DNA from: Nakaseomyces glabratus
Lineage: Eukaryota; Ascomycota; Saccharomycetes; Saccharomycetales; Saccharomycetaceae
NCBI RefSeq assembly: GCF_010111755.1
Contig: NC_088960.1
Location: 806,001-870,000, forward strand
Direction of reading: 5' to 3'
DNA: 64,000 bases
The notes beneath the pieces are model-generated. The model saw nothing but the letters and a program-made list of their open reading frames with translations. It made no database searches and was not told the DNA's origin. Each line of letters opens with the position of its first letter. Position 1 is the stretch's first letter. Position numbers and translations under genes: made by a program. Positions 37,868 to 48,166 of the stretch are shown here, piece by piece.

Positions 37868-40800
37868 TTAACTATAAATACCTTGGGTTAGTAATTGGAA
37901 TTGGTCATATAGTCTTGTGTAGATATTACCAAGTGATCTACCAATCAAGAAGTTATCCACAAAGGCATCAGTTTCTTCTTCAGTTAACTCAAGGTGGAAA
38001 CGTTGCTTTAATTGAATACTAGTCTGTTGGCCAGCGTTGAAGCAAGGTTGCATGTTATCTTTTTGCATGATCTCACACATTGAGACAATCTGATCAGCAT
38101 ACTTCCTAAGGGCTTTAAATGAATCTTTTGTCAATTGAACAAACTTCTTATATGGAGCCCCGTCGAGACCGCCCAGCAGCTCAACATATTCATAAGTCAG
38201 CTTGAAAGGTGCTGCCTCAAAGTTAACAGAACCTGGAGAGTTGGATAGCATGAAACCAAAATCAATATGACTAACATGGCCTTCGTTATCTATCATAATG
38301 TTACCATTGTGCCTATCTTTAATTTGGAGTAAGTAACAAATGATTGAGTATGCTGCCAAAGAGCTAGCAAAATTATCTTGTGCCCTCTTGAACTTAAATC
38401 CTTCAGGGTCACCAAACATTCTCAAGTAATGATCTTTTAAAGTTGCTATACCTCCATTGGCATCTAATTCACCGTCTTCTATCATTTTTTTACTTAACGC
38501 CTTCTTAATACTATGAACAGACATAGCATTTGTGATAGTTTCCACTAGACCAGTATTAGCACTAGTTATTAAAATTTTCATCCTTTTCACCCATACATCA
38601 ACACGTTCGCTTGTCCAAATTTGTGCCATTGCTTGGATTAGCTGGCATGCAAATGCTTCTTGCCTCAAATCATCACCTGTTTTGGCAATAACGGAGCACA
38701 AATCCCAGTTTTCTAAATGGCCATATTCGGAAGTTTTCCTAATTCGTTCTTTCTTTGTTGCCCAATCTTCTCCCAGATAAGAACTGCTAATACCGGCAGT
38801 TATTAGATCGTTTTCAAGCTTACGTTCACCAGCTTTACCGTGAAGATTTTCAACATCCTTGTATCCAAATCTATCTTGAACTTCCTTCATGGAAGCAATA
38901 ATCTGGGCTCTAATTTGATTTGTAGTTTCGGATAGCTGTTGGGGAGATTGATCTAGCTGAGCCAGCATTACTGCTGAAACTCTCATCTGGTCAGCTAAGT
39001 CATCGGTCTGACTCTTGAAACTATCAGATAAATTGTTTCCTTGATTGATGAATTCTTGCATTGTACTTGAAAAGTTAAGTTCTGGAGTTCGATCATGTGA
39101 ATCTGTGGGTAATACTGGAACATTAGAAGCTCGTTTCAAAACAAGTGAAGATCTGTAGGCTTCTGCATCACTTAGATTCTTTACTCTAATCATGGACATG
39201 TCACCCAGATCCTCTTCTTTTAAGAGATTTACACTTGAATTAGATTTCGAAGTATCCTCACCAGGGGTTGAAGATGCATGACGACTATTTTTAGAGGGTA
39301 TAGCATCTGTGCTAGAGAATATTGTATCTTCATCAAATTTCTTTCGGTTCTTAGTAATGTAATTCAGGTCAAAAATTAGATTACTATGATTATTCCCCTT
39401 TTTGATTATCTCCTCATTTTCTGGAGTTGTCGGATCAAAGTCAAATTCATCGCGTAAATATTCGATTAATAATAAATATGGAACTTTTTCGGCAGAGTTT
39501 AGCACTTGAGCTTCATTGGCTGTGATTAATACTAGTTTATGAAGCTTTCCCTTTTTATTCGGTGGAAGTAAAGTTGGAATATCTACACAAGCAGGTAAAT
39601 CTCGATTCAGTAGTGACAGTTCGGCTCTTAATGCACTTAATCTAGCTTCTGTAGGAACTTGAGCCAAACTCCTAGATATTGTCTCTAATGCAATTGCAAA
39701 TTGTGTTTCACATCTAAAATAATTGGCCTTTAGCATTTTGATCTTTACAGTGGTAGGAATTTTTGATGGATCTAATTCCTTAAATCTCGAATCAGTATTT
39801 GTATAGTTTCTAGTAGCGTCGTGCTTGACACTCTGGGAATGTGATCTGCTTAAACCTCCAGAAGACTTTGCTAAGGAAGTATAAGATGAGCCTGAGTTAC
39901 GAGGCTTATTTCCAATCAAATCTGGCATAGACGATATGAACCTGTCTGTTTTCATAGGGATTCGCGATTCACTGTCAGTTTCTTCATCACTTTCATCAGA
40001 GTTTTGCCCTGTATTTGTCTGTGAAACTCTAGGTGATTCTTCAGGCGAAGAAACAGCATCGAAACCTCTTAATCTTTGTGGCTTCGATGTTCCTAAGGTT
40101 CTGATAGATGTATCAGTTGATGTTCTTTGCATACCATCAGTTGGTCTAGTTTTCCTTTTAGGCATTCTAATCGATGTAGATATTCTCTCTTCGAACACTT
40201 TTTGGCCCACATTGTCAACCATATCAAAATCTAGATTAATTTCTGTACTCTTGCTCTTACGAAACATTACGTCTTCCTTTGTTGTAGTTGGATTGATGAT
40301 ATCAACAGGGGCTGCTTGTGTAATATGTTTCGTTTTCTTTTTATGAGATTTGTTGTGAAGTGTATTTTTTAAAGTCATATTTCTTGTAAAGTCTTTCATT
40401 AAATTCTTAGCTAGTTTGAAAACATATGATTTTTGTCTTCTACCTTGTGATCTAACTAATGGTTCTATTGATTCTGCAAGTTGTGGGAGCGCCATACAAG
40501 AAAAAACCATTGAAGACATGACTAATGCAGGTGCGACGTTTTCGTGCATCTTCGTTTTCTTTTCAATCTCGCTTACATCCGTACTAAATAGGTTAGCTTG
40601 TAAGCTATTCAGCACTCTTCTTGCAACTTGAAAACCATAGGATTCAGGGTCTGTGGATAAATCGGTCAATAATGCCTGTAATTGCCAAAATGTCAGAAGT
40701 GCAAAATGGGGATTCTCTGTCCTTAGCTTCAGTAAAAGATCCTCTAGAGCCATTGATTCAGTCTCTATTGTCAACAAGATTTGAACCAATTGAGGAATAT

Positions 40801-40990
40801 AAAACTGTAATTCACTGTGGGGGAAGTTTTCTAATCTTTGACAGAGAAAAAAATGAATACCAATGTTGTTCGCATTCTTGCACAAAAGTTCAATGCACCT
40901 GTGTACATTAAAAGTTGGCGAGTTAACAGCTTCTATCACTTCCTCTGAGGCTTGGTTTTGGTTTTTTGGCCTGTTCTCTATAATATTCAT
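37868..40990 (-). CDS. PIK1: Pik1, phosphatidylinositol 4-kinase (type III beta)
   Basis: Makes PtdIns4P at the trans-Golgi and in the nucleus; essential for Golgi-to-surface traffic and activated by Frq1. The 1040-residue product (1066 in S. cerevisiae) has the N-terminal lipid-kinase-unique helical region at about 1-125. A Frq1-binding-type helix follows (ALVMSSMVFSCMALPQLAESI, about 152-172). The middle is long, Ser-rich and probably phosphorylated (230-400). The kinase domain occupies about 745-1035 (DWATKKERIRKTSEYGHLE, DLRQEAFACQLIQAMAQIW, DRHNGNIMIDNEGH at about 890 as catalytic loop, HIDFGFMLSNSPGS as activation segment). Catalytic Asp, Asn and DFG are intact. Frame begins MNIIENRPKN at the first ATG. 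Confidence 0.96.
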   Translation of the reverse strand: MNIIENRPKNQNQASEEVIEAVNSPTFNVHRCIELLCKNANNIGIHFFLCQRLENFPHSELQFYIPQLVQILLTIETESMALEDLLLKLRTENPHFALLTFWQLQALLTDLSTDPESYGFQVARRVLNSLQANLFSTDVSEIEKKTKMHENVAPALVMSSMVFSCMALPQLAESIEPLVRSQGRRQKSYVFKLAKNLMKDFTRNMTLKNTLHNKSHKKKTKHITQAAPVDIINPTTTKEDVMFRKSKSTEINLDFDMVDNVGQKVFEERISTSIRMPKRKTRPTDGMQRTSTDTSIRTLGTSKPQRLRGFDAVSSPEESPRVSQTNTGQNSDESDEETDSESRIPMKTDRFISSMPDLIGNKPRNSGSSYTSLAKSSGGLSRSHSQSVKHDATRNYTNTDSRFKELDPSKIPTTVKIKMLKANYFRCETQFAIALETISRSLAQVPTEARLSALRAELSLLNRDLPACVDIPTLLPPNKKGKLHKLVLITANEAQVLNSAEKVPYLLLIEYLRDEFDFDPTTPENEEIIKKGNNHSNLIFDLNYITKNRKKFDEDTIFSSTDAIPSKNSRHASSTPGEDTSKSNSSVNLLKEEDLGDMSMIRVKNLSDAEAYRSSLVLKRASNVPVLPTDSHDRTPELNFSSTMQEFINQGNNLSDSFKSQTDDLADQMRVSAVMLAQLDQSPQQLSETTNQIRAQIIASMKEVQDRFGYKDVENLHGKAGERKLENDLITAGISSSYLGEDWATKKERIRKTSEYGHLENWDLCSVIAKTGDDLRQEAFACQLIQAMAQIWTSERVDVWVKRMKILITSANTGLVETITNAMSVHSIKKALSKKMIEDGELDANGGIATLKDHYLRMFGDPEGFKFKRAQDNFASSLAAYSIICYLLQIKDRHNGNIMIDNEGHVSHIDFGFMLSNSPGSVNFEAAPFKLTYEYVELLGGLDGAPYKKFVQLTKDSFKALRKYADQIVSMCEIMQKDNMQPCFNAGQQTSIQLKQRFHLELTEEETDAFVDNFLIGRSLGNIYTRLYDQFQLLTQGIYS

Positions 40991-42339
40991 TGTGTGTTGG
41001 AATTGTTAAACTCGGCCCAGATTTATAGTTATAATAGTGTTTGAAAATTAAACAAAAATATTAGAATGAGTTCAAAATGTACTCAAATGAATCATAAATG
41101 AATATGAGTTGGGAGTAGGGGTTGTTATTTTAGAGACTATCGATCAACCTCAGTACTGGGTTTGAAATTGATCCTTAACTAAAAATCTAAGTGGCTAGTT
41201 TCTAAGGTTAATTCAAAATAGAACACCTTATGACAAATGCAGAAATTTGAAAATAGTAGTGATAAGACTCAAATGAGATAGTGATATCTTATTCGAATCA
41301 ATTTAGCAAATATCAATACTAAATCCGACCTGATTACTTTTATATTCTCAGGTAACAGTATCTCGGTCACTGGAGAAAATATCTAGTTTAAACAGTGCTG
41401 CAGAGTTGGCAACCGCTGTGTGGTCAAATGTTGCTTTCTTGTTCTCAAAACAATAGCTATAATGGGGTCTTTACTGGGACCTAAGTTTTGCTGTTTGGTT
41501 CCTTTATTATTTTTTTTTTCAAGTTTGTTGTTGGATGTTTCTTCAACATCGCGCATTTTACAAGGCGAAAACCAGAGAAGGGGACAAAAATTCGCTTTCG
41601 GAAGTAAATGCCCTCATGAAAACATATAGTAAGGTATCACGTGAAGTAGGTTCTACATAGTTGTATAATGTTTGATAGACATTAATATTTAGTATAGGAG
41701 TATATCTTTTGTCTTGGAGTTTCCGTTATGTGGTGTGCAGTGAACTATTGGAGATCTTATAGTTTAACTAGAGTTAATAAAGTATGTAAAAAACAGGTAC
41801 GCATTTTAGGTTGTCTGACAACTATGTAGCAAAGTTATGTCTATAGGGTGAAATTCTCAAATCAATCTGTTTGACACATTTTAGTTAAAACTTCTTTTGG
41901 AACATAATAGATTATCAATACTATAAACTAAAGAGAATGATATTTTGATTTAAACATGTTTTATGCAGAATATAGAAATAGGTTAATAAAAATTTAGCAT
42001 ATTTGATTTTATTTAAAAAATGCAATGTGCTTAGAAGTAGACATGGCATAGAAAACAACAGAAAAGTGAGCTGAAGTAGTTTCATGGATCTAAGCGAGTT
42101 CGAATATCCTGAAAAGCTAGGTCTAGAATCTTTGCCCATTCTTTTGGAAAGAAATGAAAAATGAAGGAAATAGTATGAATAGAAGGAAATTAGAAGAAAA
42201 AAAAACTGAAAAACATCGAGCATGAGTAGTGTACAACGCCAGTTACATTAGTAAACTGTTAATATGCAATAAAAAAGAAACATTAGAGAGATAAAGAATT
42301 CATGTTTGGAAAGGTAAAAATTATGCAACAATTTTTTTT
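40991..42339. other. PIK1-LYP1 intergenic, 1.35 kb, no supported gene
   Basis: Unusually long for two genes on the same strand. Two short hydrophobic frames occur: plus-strand ATG near 41462 (55 codons, signal-peptide-like opening) and minus-strand 41921-42223 (100 codons from ATG, Phe/Leu-rich). Both lie over homopolymer-rich DNA and have no recognised relatives. TCACGTGA at 41637-41644 is a perfect palindromic E-box (Cbf1/Tye7/Pho4-type). It is not followed by a centromere: no adequate AT-rich CDEII or TCCGAA core lies at the right spacing. No tRNA or LTR was seen. Confidence 0.45.
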
Positions 42340-44133
42340 TTAAGCGACTGCGGCCCAGAACTTCTCCCACAGGTTCTGAGGTTCGTCGTCTTCCCACACA
42401 ATAGCATCAATTTCTCTTCTATCACTATCAATGTCGATGTCTTCTAACTTCCATAAGAATCTGCATCTGTAGTACAATTGGCAACCAGCGAATAACACGA
42501 CCAGCAGTATCAAGGAGATGTAAGCGGTAAAGAATTCTGACACGTCAAACTTAGGAGCGAAGGCTTGGAAACCTTGGATGAAGATAATAACGGTAACGAA
42601 GAAAGAAGCGTAGTAGGCACCCCAAGGCATGAACTTAGCCTTGAATGGTAGGTCATCTCTGGAGATACCACGGAACTTCAATGCTTGCATGAATCTGATG
42701 TGAGCCAAGGAGATGAATAACCAAGCACATAGACCAGCCAGAGTGGAGATATTGATCAGCCAGTTGAAAGCGGTGTTGGCGTTGTGGTTAACAACCAAGA
42801 AAGCCAGTAGACCCAGCAAAGCTGTGCAGATCACACCCAGGTATGGGACACCGTGGCGGGTCACGTAGGCAAATTGCTTTGGAGCGTTGCCGCTTTGGGC
42901 CAAGGCGTAAAGGACACGGGAGCCGACGTAGACGTTGGAGTTAGCTGCTGAGATGACGGTGACTAAGACGACCGCGTTGAAGATATCTGGTAGTACTTTT
43001 GTACCTGCGTTTTGGATAGAGATGACAAATGGCGAAGATGCGATGACGGCGGAGCTTGCTGACAGACGAGGGTCGTTGTATGGAACCAACAGGCCGACGA
43101 AGAACAAGGACATGATGTAGAAGAGCACGATTCTGAAGACCACTTTGTTGATGGCTCTTGGCACGGACTTTCTTGGGTTTGCGGCTTCACCGGCGGTGAT
43201 ACCGACCAGTTCAGTACCTTGGTAAGTGAACGCAGCGTTGATCAATGACGAGACCCAGCCCAAGAATCTGGCTTCTCCCAGGTCTGACGAGATGATACCG
43301 GCGCCCATGGCACCAGGGTTACGCCAGTAACGGAAGCCGATAGGGCCCTGGTGGGATCCACCGCACACGATGATCAGGGCGTATATCAAGTAGCCGACGA
43401 TGGCGATGACTTTGATGGATGCGACCCAGAACTCGAATTCACCGTATATTTTCACTGGGAAGAAGTTCATCAGTGTGATCAGGACCCAGAAGATACCGAT
43501 CCAGGCGGCCAGAGGCACTTTAAAAGTCCAGTACTGGATGACCTGGCCGATGACGGAGACTTCTACTGCGTAGGTGATGGCCCAGTTGAACCAGTACATG
43601 TAGCCGTTAGCGACACCGAATGCAGGCGACAGGAATCTCTTTGAGAAGACTGTGATGGAGGAAGTGACGGGGATGAAAGTGGCCATTTCACCCAGGGACT
43701 GTGTGACGAAGTAGATGATGGTACCCATGAAGATGTACGCGATCAGAGCGCCCACGGGGCCCGAGTTGGACAGCGGCGTGGAGATACCGACGAACAGACC
43801 AGTACCGATAGTACCACCCAGGGCGATCATACCGATGTGTCTCTGTTTCAACGCACGCTTGACACGAGTGTCGTGCACCTCTGCTTCTTCGGCATCCTCG
43901 TCCTCCATAGACGTGGGTATGCGCGACCTAGAGAGCGTATGTGTCAGCGAGATGGTATCGTCGAACCCTGTAGAGCCGGTTTTCTTCTTATGTGTGGCCT
44001 CTGTGGCGGAGTAGAACTTCTCGTTATCGTAGCGGGATGGTATAATTTCTATGTCTTCGGAAGCATGAGAAGTCGAGGCGGAAGCCTCGTTCTTCTCATT
44101 CTTCTCATTCTTCAATATATTCCTGAACTTCAT
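42340..44133 (-). CDS. LYP1: Lyp1, lysine permease (APC superfamily)
   Basis: Plasma-membrane proton symporter for basic amino acids. The 597-residue product has a charged cytosolic N-terminus of about 95 residues, with [21 protein letters not shown] just before the first span. Twelve membrane segments follow, with the family signatures [18 protein letters not shown] (TM1), [28 protein letters not shown] and [20 protein letters not shown]. It closes with the fungal C-terminal motif ([21 protein letters not shown] type, [14 protein letters not shown]). It is named lysine permease by position next to PIK1 (YNL268W) and length (611 in S. cerevisiae); sequence alone cannot separate Lys from Arg specificity. 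The 5' two thirds is strongly GC-rich compared with all neighbours. Confidence 0.88.
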   Translation of the reverse strand: MKFRNILKNEKNEKNEASASTSHASEDIEIIPSRYDNEKFYSATEATHKKKTGSTGFDDTISLTHTLSRSRIPTSMEDEDAEEAEVHDTRVKRALKQRHIGMIALGGTIGTGLFVGISTPLSNSGPVGALIAYIFMGTIIYFVTQSLGEMATFIPVTSSITVFSKRFLSPAFGVANGYMYWFNWAITYAVEVSVIGQVIQYWTFKVPLAAWIGIFWVLITLMNFFPVKIYGEFEFWVASIKVIAIVGYLIYALIIVCGGSHQGPIGFRYWRNPGAMGAGIISSDLGEARFLGWVSSLINAAFTYQGTELVGITAGEAANPRKSVPRAINKVVFRIVLFYIMSLFFVGLLVPYNDPRLSASSAVIASSPFVISIQNAGTKVLPDIFNAVVLVTVISAANSNVYVGSRVLYALAQSGNAPKQFAYVTRHGVPYLGVICTALLGLLAFLVVNHNANTAFNWLINISTLAGLCAWLFISLAHIRFMQALKFRGISRDDLPFKAKFMPWGAYYASFFVTVIIFIQGFQAFAPKFDVSEFFTAYISLILLVVLFAGCQLYYRCRFLWKLEDIDIDSDRREIDAIVWEDDEPQNLWEKFWAAVA

Positions 44134-44412
44134 TGGGTTCTTGGTTCTTTATTGGTCTTGCATGAGAGTTAGTTTCCTAGTATATCAAAGCTTATATATA
44201 TAGCAATGATCCCAGTGAAAAAAATTTCATTATTGGGGGGGTTGGTCAGAGGGTGAGCAATAGGCAGGGTGTGACAGAATCCCGACGGTAGTGACAAATT
44301 AGCTGTGGGATTTCCGGCAAAAGCGATGGGATAGTGATGCGTTCGATAGATACTTGTACAGAGACGAGGAGACGAAGAGACGAGAAGAAAAGAGAAGAGA
44401 CAAAAGTCGCAG

Positions 44413-44443
44413 AGACGTAGACGAAGACGGAGACGGAGACGGA
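44413..44443. repeat. GACGGA-type hexanucleotide array
   Basis: Degenerate tandem 6-mers (agacgt, agacga, agacgg, agacgg, agacgg) inside a longer purine-rich AG/CG tract starting near 44360. Read on the minus strand it gives an Arg-Leu repeat in an open frame without coding support. Confidence 0.75.
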
Positions 44444-44600
44444 CCTTCCCAAGTACGTAATTTCCTCGAGGAATTGGATGGGAGATAAGGGTTGTGGATG
44501 GGAAGGGACAGGCGATGGTGCGGGGGGGGAGAGGCAAGAAACCTTCCATATTCTGTCTGGATGTGGGACAGATAAGATGGCAATGAAATGTGGTAGAAGC

Positions 44601-44650
44601 CTGTGCTGTGCTGTCTGTGGTGTGCTGTGCTCTGCTGTGCTGTGCTGTAG
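44601..44650. repeat. CTGTG pentanucleotide array
   Basis: About 50 bases of imperfect tandem CTGTG/CTGTC units. Slippage-prone; expected to vary in length between strains. Confidence 0.8.
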
Positions 44651-44716
44651 GGGCAAATGAAAAGAAAGAAGGAGGAAGCGATCGGCGTACTTTGCTTAAT
44701 ACGTACCGAGAACAAG

Positions 44717-44778
44717 ACACAGAATACACAGAAGAGACAGAATACACAGAGAATACACAGAATACACAGAATACACGG
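44717..44778. repeat. ACACAGAAT minisatellite-like array
   Basis: About six imperfect 7-10-base units of the type ACACAGAAT, with spacer variants GAGAC and GAGAAT, over 62 bases. Lies 500-575 bases upstream of ALP1. Confidence 0.8.
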
Positions 44779-44803
44779 AGCGAGCTGAAAAAAGCAATTT
44801 TTT

Positions 44804-44836
44804 AATCGGGAATCGTGAATCGTGAATCTGGGAAGG
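44804..44836. repeat. GAATCGT short tandem array
   Basis: Three 7-base steps (GGGAATC, GTGAATC, GTGAATC) followed by a TGGGAAGGG end. Short but clear. Confidence 0.6.
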
Positions 44837-45291
44837 GAGACGATCTCTGCAGGGAATGGAGCCAGGCAGTGAATTTAAGGAAGCGGGAAACCAAGAAACT
44901 GCGCACGCGCACACAGAAGATCATATACAACACTGAGATGCTTGCGCAGTGATGAAAGAAAAGGCTGGAAAGTGGAAACAATAAGTGACAAGCAAAAAGT
45001 GAAAGGGAAAAAAAAAAGCAATTTTCAATGGAATTGATAATATGTGATATGGCAAGAGGTGAGTTTAAAAGGAAAGTAAAACTATAATACACAAAGGAAG
45101 AAAAAAATTTTAATGGAAGGGATCATTTAAAGGAAAGTGCCCCTCATCTCATTAGACATATATGAATTGGAGTAACGATCAATATATAAACCTCTGACTC
45201 CTGTACCGATAGGGAGAAAAAGACTTGGTAGGCAAACCTAACACATTCAAAGCATAACAAGCATACCAAAAAAAAAAAATAAAACTTAAGA

Positions 45292-47010
45292 ATGGAAATA
45301 GGTCCTAGCGATTTGAAAGAGAAGTCGGTAATACAGGATATCGATACGATCATAGATGGCAATGACAGCGATAGTCATAACAGTAACACTGGTGAGCTAG
45401 GGCGTCGGAAGCGGAAAACCTCCGTTTCTTCTACGCAGTACGAAGACTTGGCCACGGAGAAAGATGAATTGTTGGAACACCACGATGTGAAGAGGTCGCT
45501 TAAACAGAGACACATTGGTATGATCGCCTTGGGTGGTACCATTGGTACGGGTCTTTTCATCGGTATTGCTACGCCGTTGGCCAATGCGGGCCCTGTGGGT
45601 GCGCTGGTTGCTTATTTATTCATGGGAACCGTTGTCTTCTCAGTGACGCAGTCCCTGGGTGAAATGGCTACTTTCATCCCAGTCACTTCCTCTTTCTCCG
45701 TTTTCGCTCAGAGATTCTTGTCTCCAGCATTGGGTGCTGCAAACGGTTACATGTACTTCTTGTCCTGGTGTTTCACATTCGCTTTGGAATTGTCCGTGGT
45801 TGGCCAGATCATCCAGTTCTGGACTTTTAAAGTGCCATTGGCAGCTTGGATCAGTATTTTCTGGGTGCTCTTGACTGCGTTCAATATGTTCCCAGTTAAG
45901 TTTTACGGTGAGTTTGAATTCTGGATCGCTTCTATTAAAGTCCTCGCACTGATGGGTTTCCTAATTTACTCTCTATGTATAGTGTGTGGTGCTGGTAAGA
46001 CTGGTCCTATCGGTTTCCGTTATTGGCGTAACCCTGGTGCTATGGGCCCCGGTATCATCTCATCTAACACTGGTGAGGCAAGGTTTTTGGGTTGGGTTTC
46101 ATCGCTGATTAACGCTGCATTCACATATCAAGGTACTGAACTGGTCGGTATCACCGCCGGTGAAGCCGCAAACCCAAGAAAAGCAGTTCCCAGAGCGATC
46201 AGAAAAGTCCTGATCAGAATCTTGCTCTTCTACATTGGTTCTTTGTTCTTTATCGGATTGACTGTCCCTTACAACGATCCTAAGCTGACTAGTACCGATT
46301 CTTACGTCTCCTCTTCTCCTTTCATCATTACAATTCAAAATGCGGGAACAAGAGTACTGCCACATATCTTTAACGCTGTCATTCTGACTACTATCATCTC
46401 AGCAGGTAACTCAAATGTTTATGTTGGATCTCGTATTCTGTTCAGTATGGCAAAGAATGGTCTAGCTCCAAAGTTCTTGGCCAAGACTACTTTGCAAGGT
46501 GTTCCATATTTATCTGTCCTTGCTATTTCTGCATTTGGTTCATTGAGTTATATGGAGTTGTCCACTGGTGGTGCCAAGGCCTTCAATTGGTTGTTGAACA
46601 TTACAGGTGTGGCCGGTTTCTTCGCATGGCTGTTAATCTCTTGCTCTCACGTTAGATTCATGCAGGCATTGAAACATCGTGGTATCTCAAGAGATGATTT
46701 ACCTTATAAAGCGCTATGGATGCCATGGTTGGCTTATTACGCCATTTTCTTCATGGTTGTTATAATCTTGATTCAAGGTTTTACCTCCTTTGCACCTCAT
46801 TTCAGCGGCAGAGATTTCGTTGCTGCATACATCTCGGTGGGTTTGTTCCTGGTTTTCTGGGGCTTCTTCCAAATCTACTTCAGATGCAGAATAATATGGA
46901 AACTAGAAGACGTTGATATCGACACAGACCGTAGAGAAATTGAATCTGTGGTCTGGGAAGATGATGCACCAAAGACACTTTGGGATAAGTTTTGGGACTT
47001 TGTTGCCTAA
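45292..47010 (+). CDS. ALP1: Alp1/Can1-type basic amino acid permease
   Basis: Plasma-membrane APC-family transporter for arginine and related basic amino acids. The 572-residue product (573 in S. cerevisiae Alp1) has a hydrophilic N-terminus of about 75 residues. Twelve membrane segments follow, with [18 protein letters not shown] in TM1, [28 protein letters not shown] and [20 protein letters not shown]. The C-terminal tail ([32 protein letters not shown]) is nearly the same as in the neighbouring LYP1. Divergent from LYP1, exactly as YNL270C versus YNL268W, so named ALP1; CAN1 is its close paralogue and the functional arginine permease in S. cerevisiae, so Can1-like function is likely. Confidence 0.88.
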   Translation: MEIGPSDLKEKSVIQDIDTIIDGNDSDSHNSNTGELGRRKRKTSVSSTQYEDLATEKDELLEHHDVKRSLKQRHIGMIALGGTIGTGLFIGIATPLANAGPVGALVAYLFMGTVVFSVTQSLGEMATFIPVTSSFSVFAQRFLSPALGAANGYMYFLSWCFTFALELSVVGQIIQFWTFKVPLAAWISIFWVLLTAFNMFPVKFYGEFEFWIASIKVLALMGFLIYSLCIVCGAGKTGPIGFRYWRNPGAMGPGIISSNTGEARFLGWVSSLINAAFTYQGTELVGITAGEAANPRKAVPRAIRKVLIRILLFYIGSLFFIGLTVPYNDPKLTSTDSYVSSSPFIITIQNAGTRVLPHIFNAVILTTIISAGNSNVYVGSRILFSMAKNGLAPKFLAKTTLQGVPYLSVLAISAFGSLSYMELSTGGAKAFNWLLNITGVAGFFAWLLISCSHVRFMQALKHRGISRDDLPYKALWMPWLAYYAIFFMVVIILIQGFTSFAPHFSGRDFVAAYISVGLFLVFWGFFQIYFRCRIIWKLEDVDIDTDRREIESVVWEDDAPKTLWDKFWDFVA

Positions 47011-48166
47011 GTGGCTCAAATGAGCAATATATCATGAACTTTTTCTTTTTTTGATGACTAATCCTATATTTGTAACTACTCTTTTTTTGGTGCTATTATT
47101 CTTTGTTCTTCAGTTCTTCTTTTTTTAGTGGCATGTGACTACTGCTAGAAAGTATTCATCTGTCATTTTAATGATTCTCGTATTATTAATACTATTTTTA
47201 TTTTACTTTATGCATTCTAACCAGTTTTCTATTTCGGACTAACAGTTTCCTTCCACATTTTCCACCCGAATTTCGACTCGTTCACGATATCGTTCATACA
47301 TTCTTAGCATAAGCATAGTGTGCATAAACATCTGAATAGAGGTCGCGAGCTCTATCTGTAGATGACAAGCAGTTTGCACTTGTAATACATTACAAATATT
47401 TTCCGGTTAAAAATCTATTGTGTTGAATTGCAAACTTATTAACACATTCACCTACCACATTAAATTATGTATGCTCCTACTATTTATAAATATTATACAG
47501 ATGTTATAAAATACCAAGACACAGTCAACTTTAGAAGCCTTTTCTACAGCATTTTAGCCTCCTCGTTCCCGCTATCAATGTATACATTACCACTCGAAGC
47601 TAATCAAATATCAACTATCGTATTTTAATATCACTATCAACGGGTTTTGCTGTCTCTTTCCTAATTGTGCAATGCAATTTTCCATTTGTAGCGTGTGAGT
47701 GTTTTTTTGTCACTGCAAAGGGACTTCTTGGGAAACAAAGAGGATAATTACGTCAAGTTGAATGAGGTTTATGGAAGTGTTAGGCAAGGAGCCGTAAATC
47801 AATCTCAGATTTTAATAGAACTTTCGCATACAACTTGAAACACTTTTTTTGCTTGCAAGTGTTTGGAACAGAGACAGCTTGTGTTACGTTTGGTACAAGT
47901 AATTTACTGTGGCTAACTTCTGAAAGCTGTTGATTCTCGAAAGCAACGAGTCTCATAGTATTTGGACTGTTGTCAGTTTTCTGGAAAAAAAGAATCAATT
48001 GGAAACATAGGATACTATTGAAGAACAAAAAAGAACACGATTGGCTCTTTGACTACTTTACTGTTGGTAACCAAGTGAATCAAGTGAATCAAGTAGATAA
48101 AGGACATAGTAACAACTACAGCCACGTTACAACAGTCTGTATCAAGAATACCCTATTTCAGTAGAA
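47011..48166. promoter_or_regulatory. ALP1-BNI1 intergenic, 1.16 kb
   Basis: T-rich ALP1 3' region followed by the BNI1 promoter. No gene supported: frames at 47780-48028 (minus) and 47970-48164 (plus) have no family resemblance. A small tandem repeat CAAGTGAAT occurs just upstream of BNI1 (48074-48092). Confidence 0.5.

Larger units (their letters stand above)
44134..45291. promoter_or_regulatory. LYP1-ALP1 divergent promoter, repeat-rich
   Basis: 1158 bases between divergent permease genes. Likely TATA elements: TATATATA at about 44193-44202 for LYP1 and TATATAAA at 45183-45190 for ALP1. GATAAG at 44484-44489 and 44571-44576 fits GATA-factor nitrogen control, which is known for yeast permeases. 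The plus strand is markedly purine-rich from about 44340 to 45120. Four tandem arrays (listed separately) lie between. In S. cerevisiae this interval holds the young gene BSC4; no homologue is recognised here. Confidence 0.6.

Noticed and set aside
41637..41730. Possible point centromere (TCACGTGA as CDEI, TTTCCG about 85 bases on as CDEIII)
   Set aside because: The spacer is not AT-rich enough, the TCCGAA core is absent (TTTCCGTTA instead), and the matching S. cerevisiae segment is far from its centromere.
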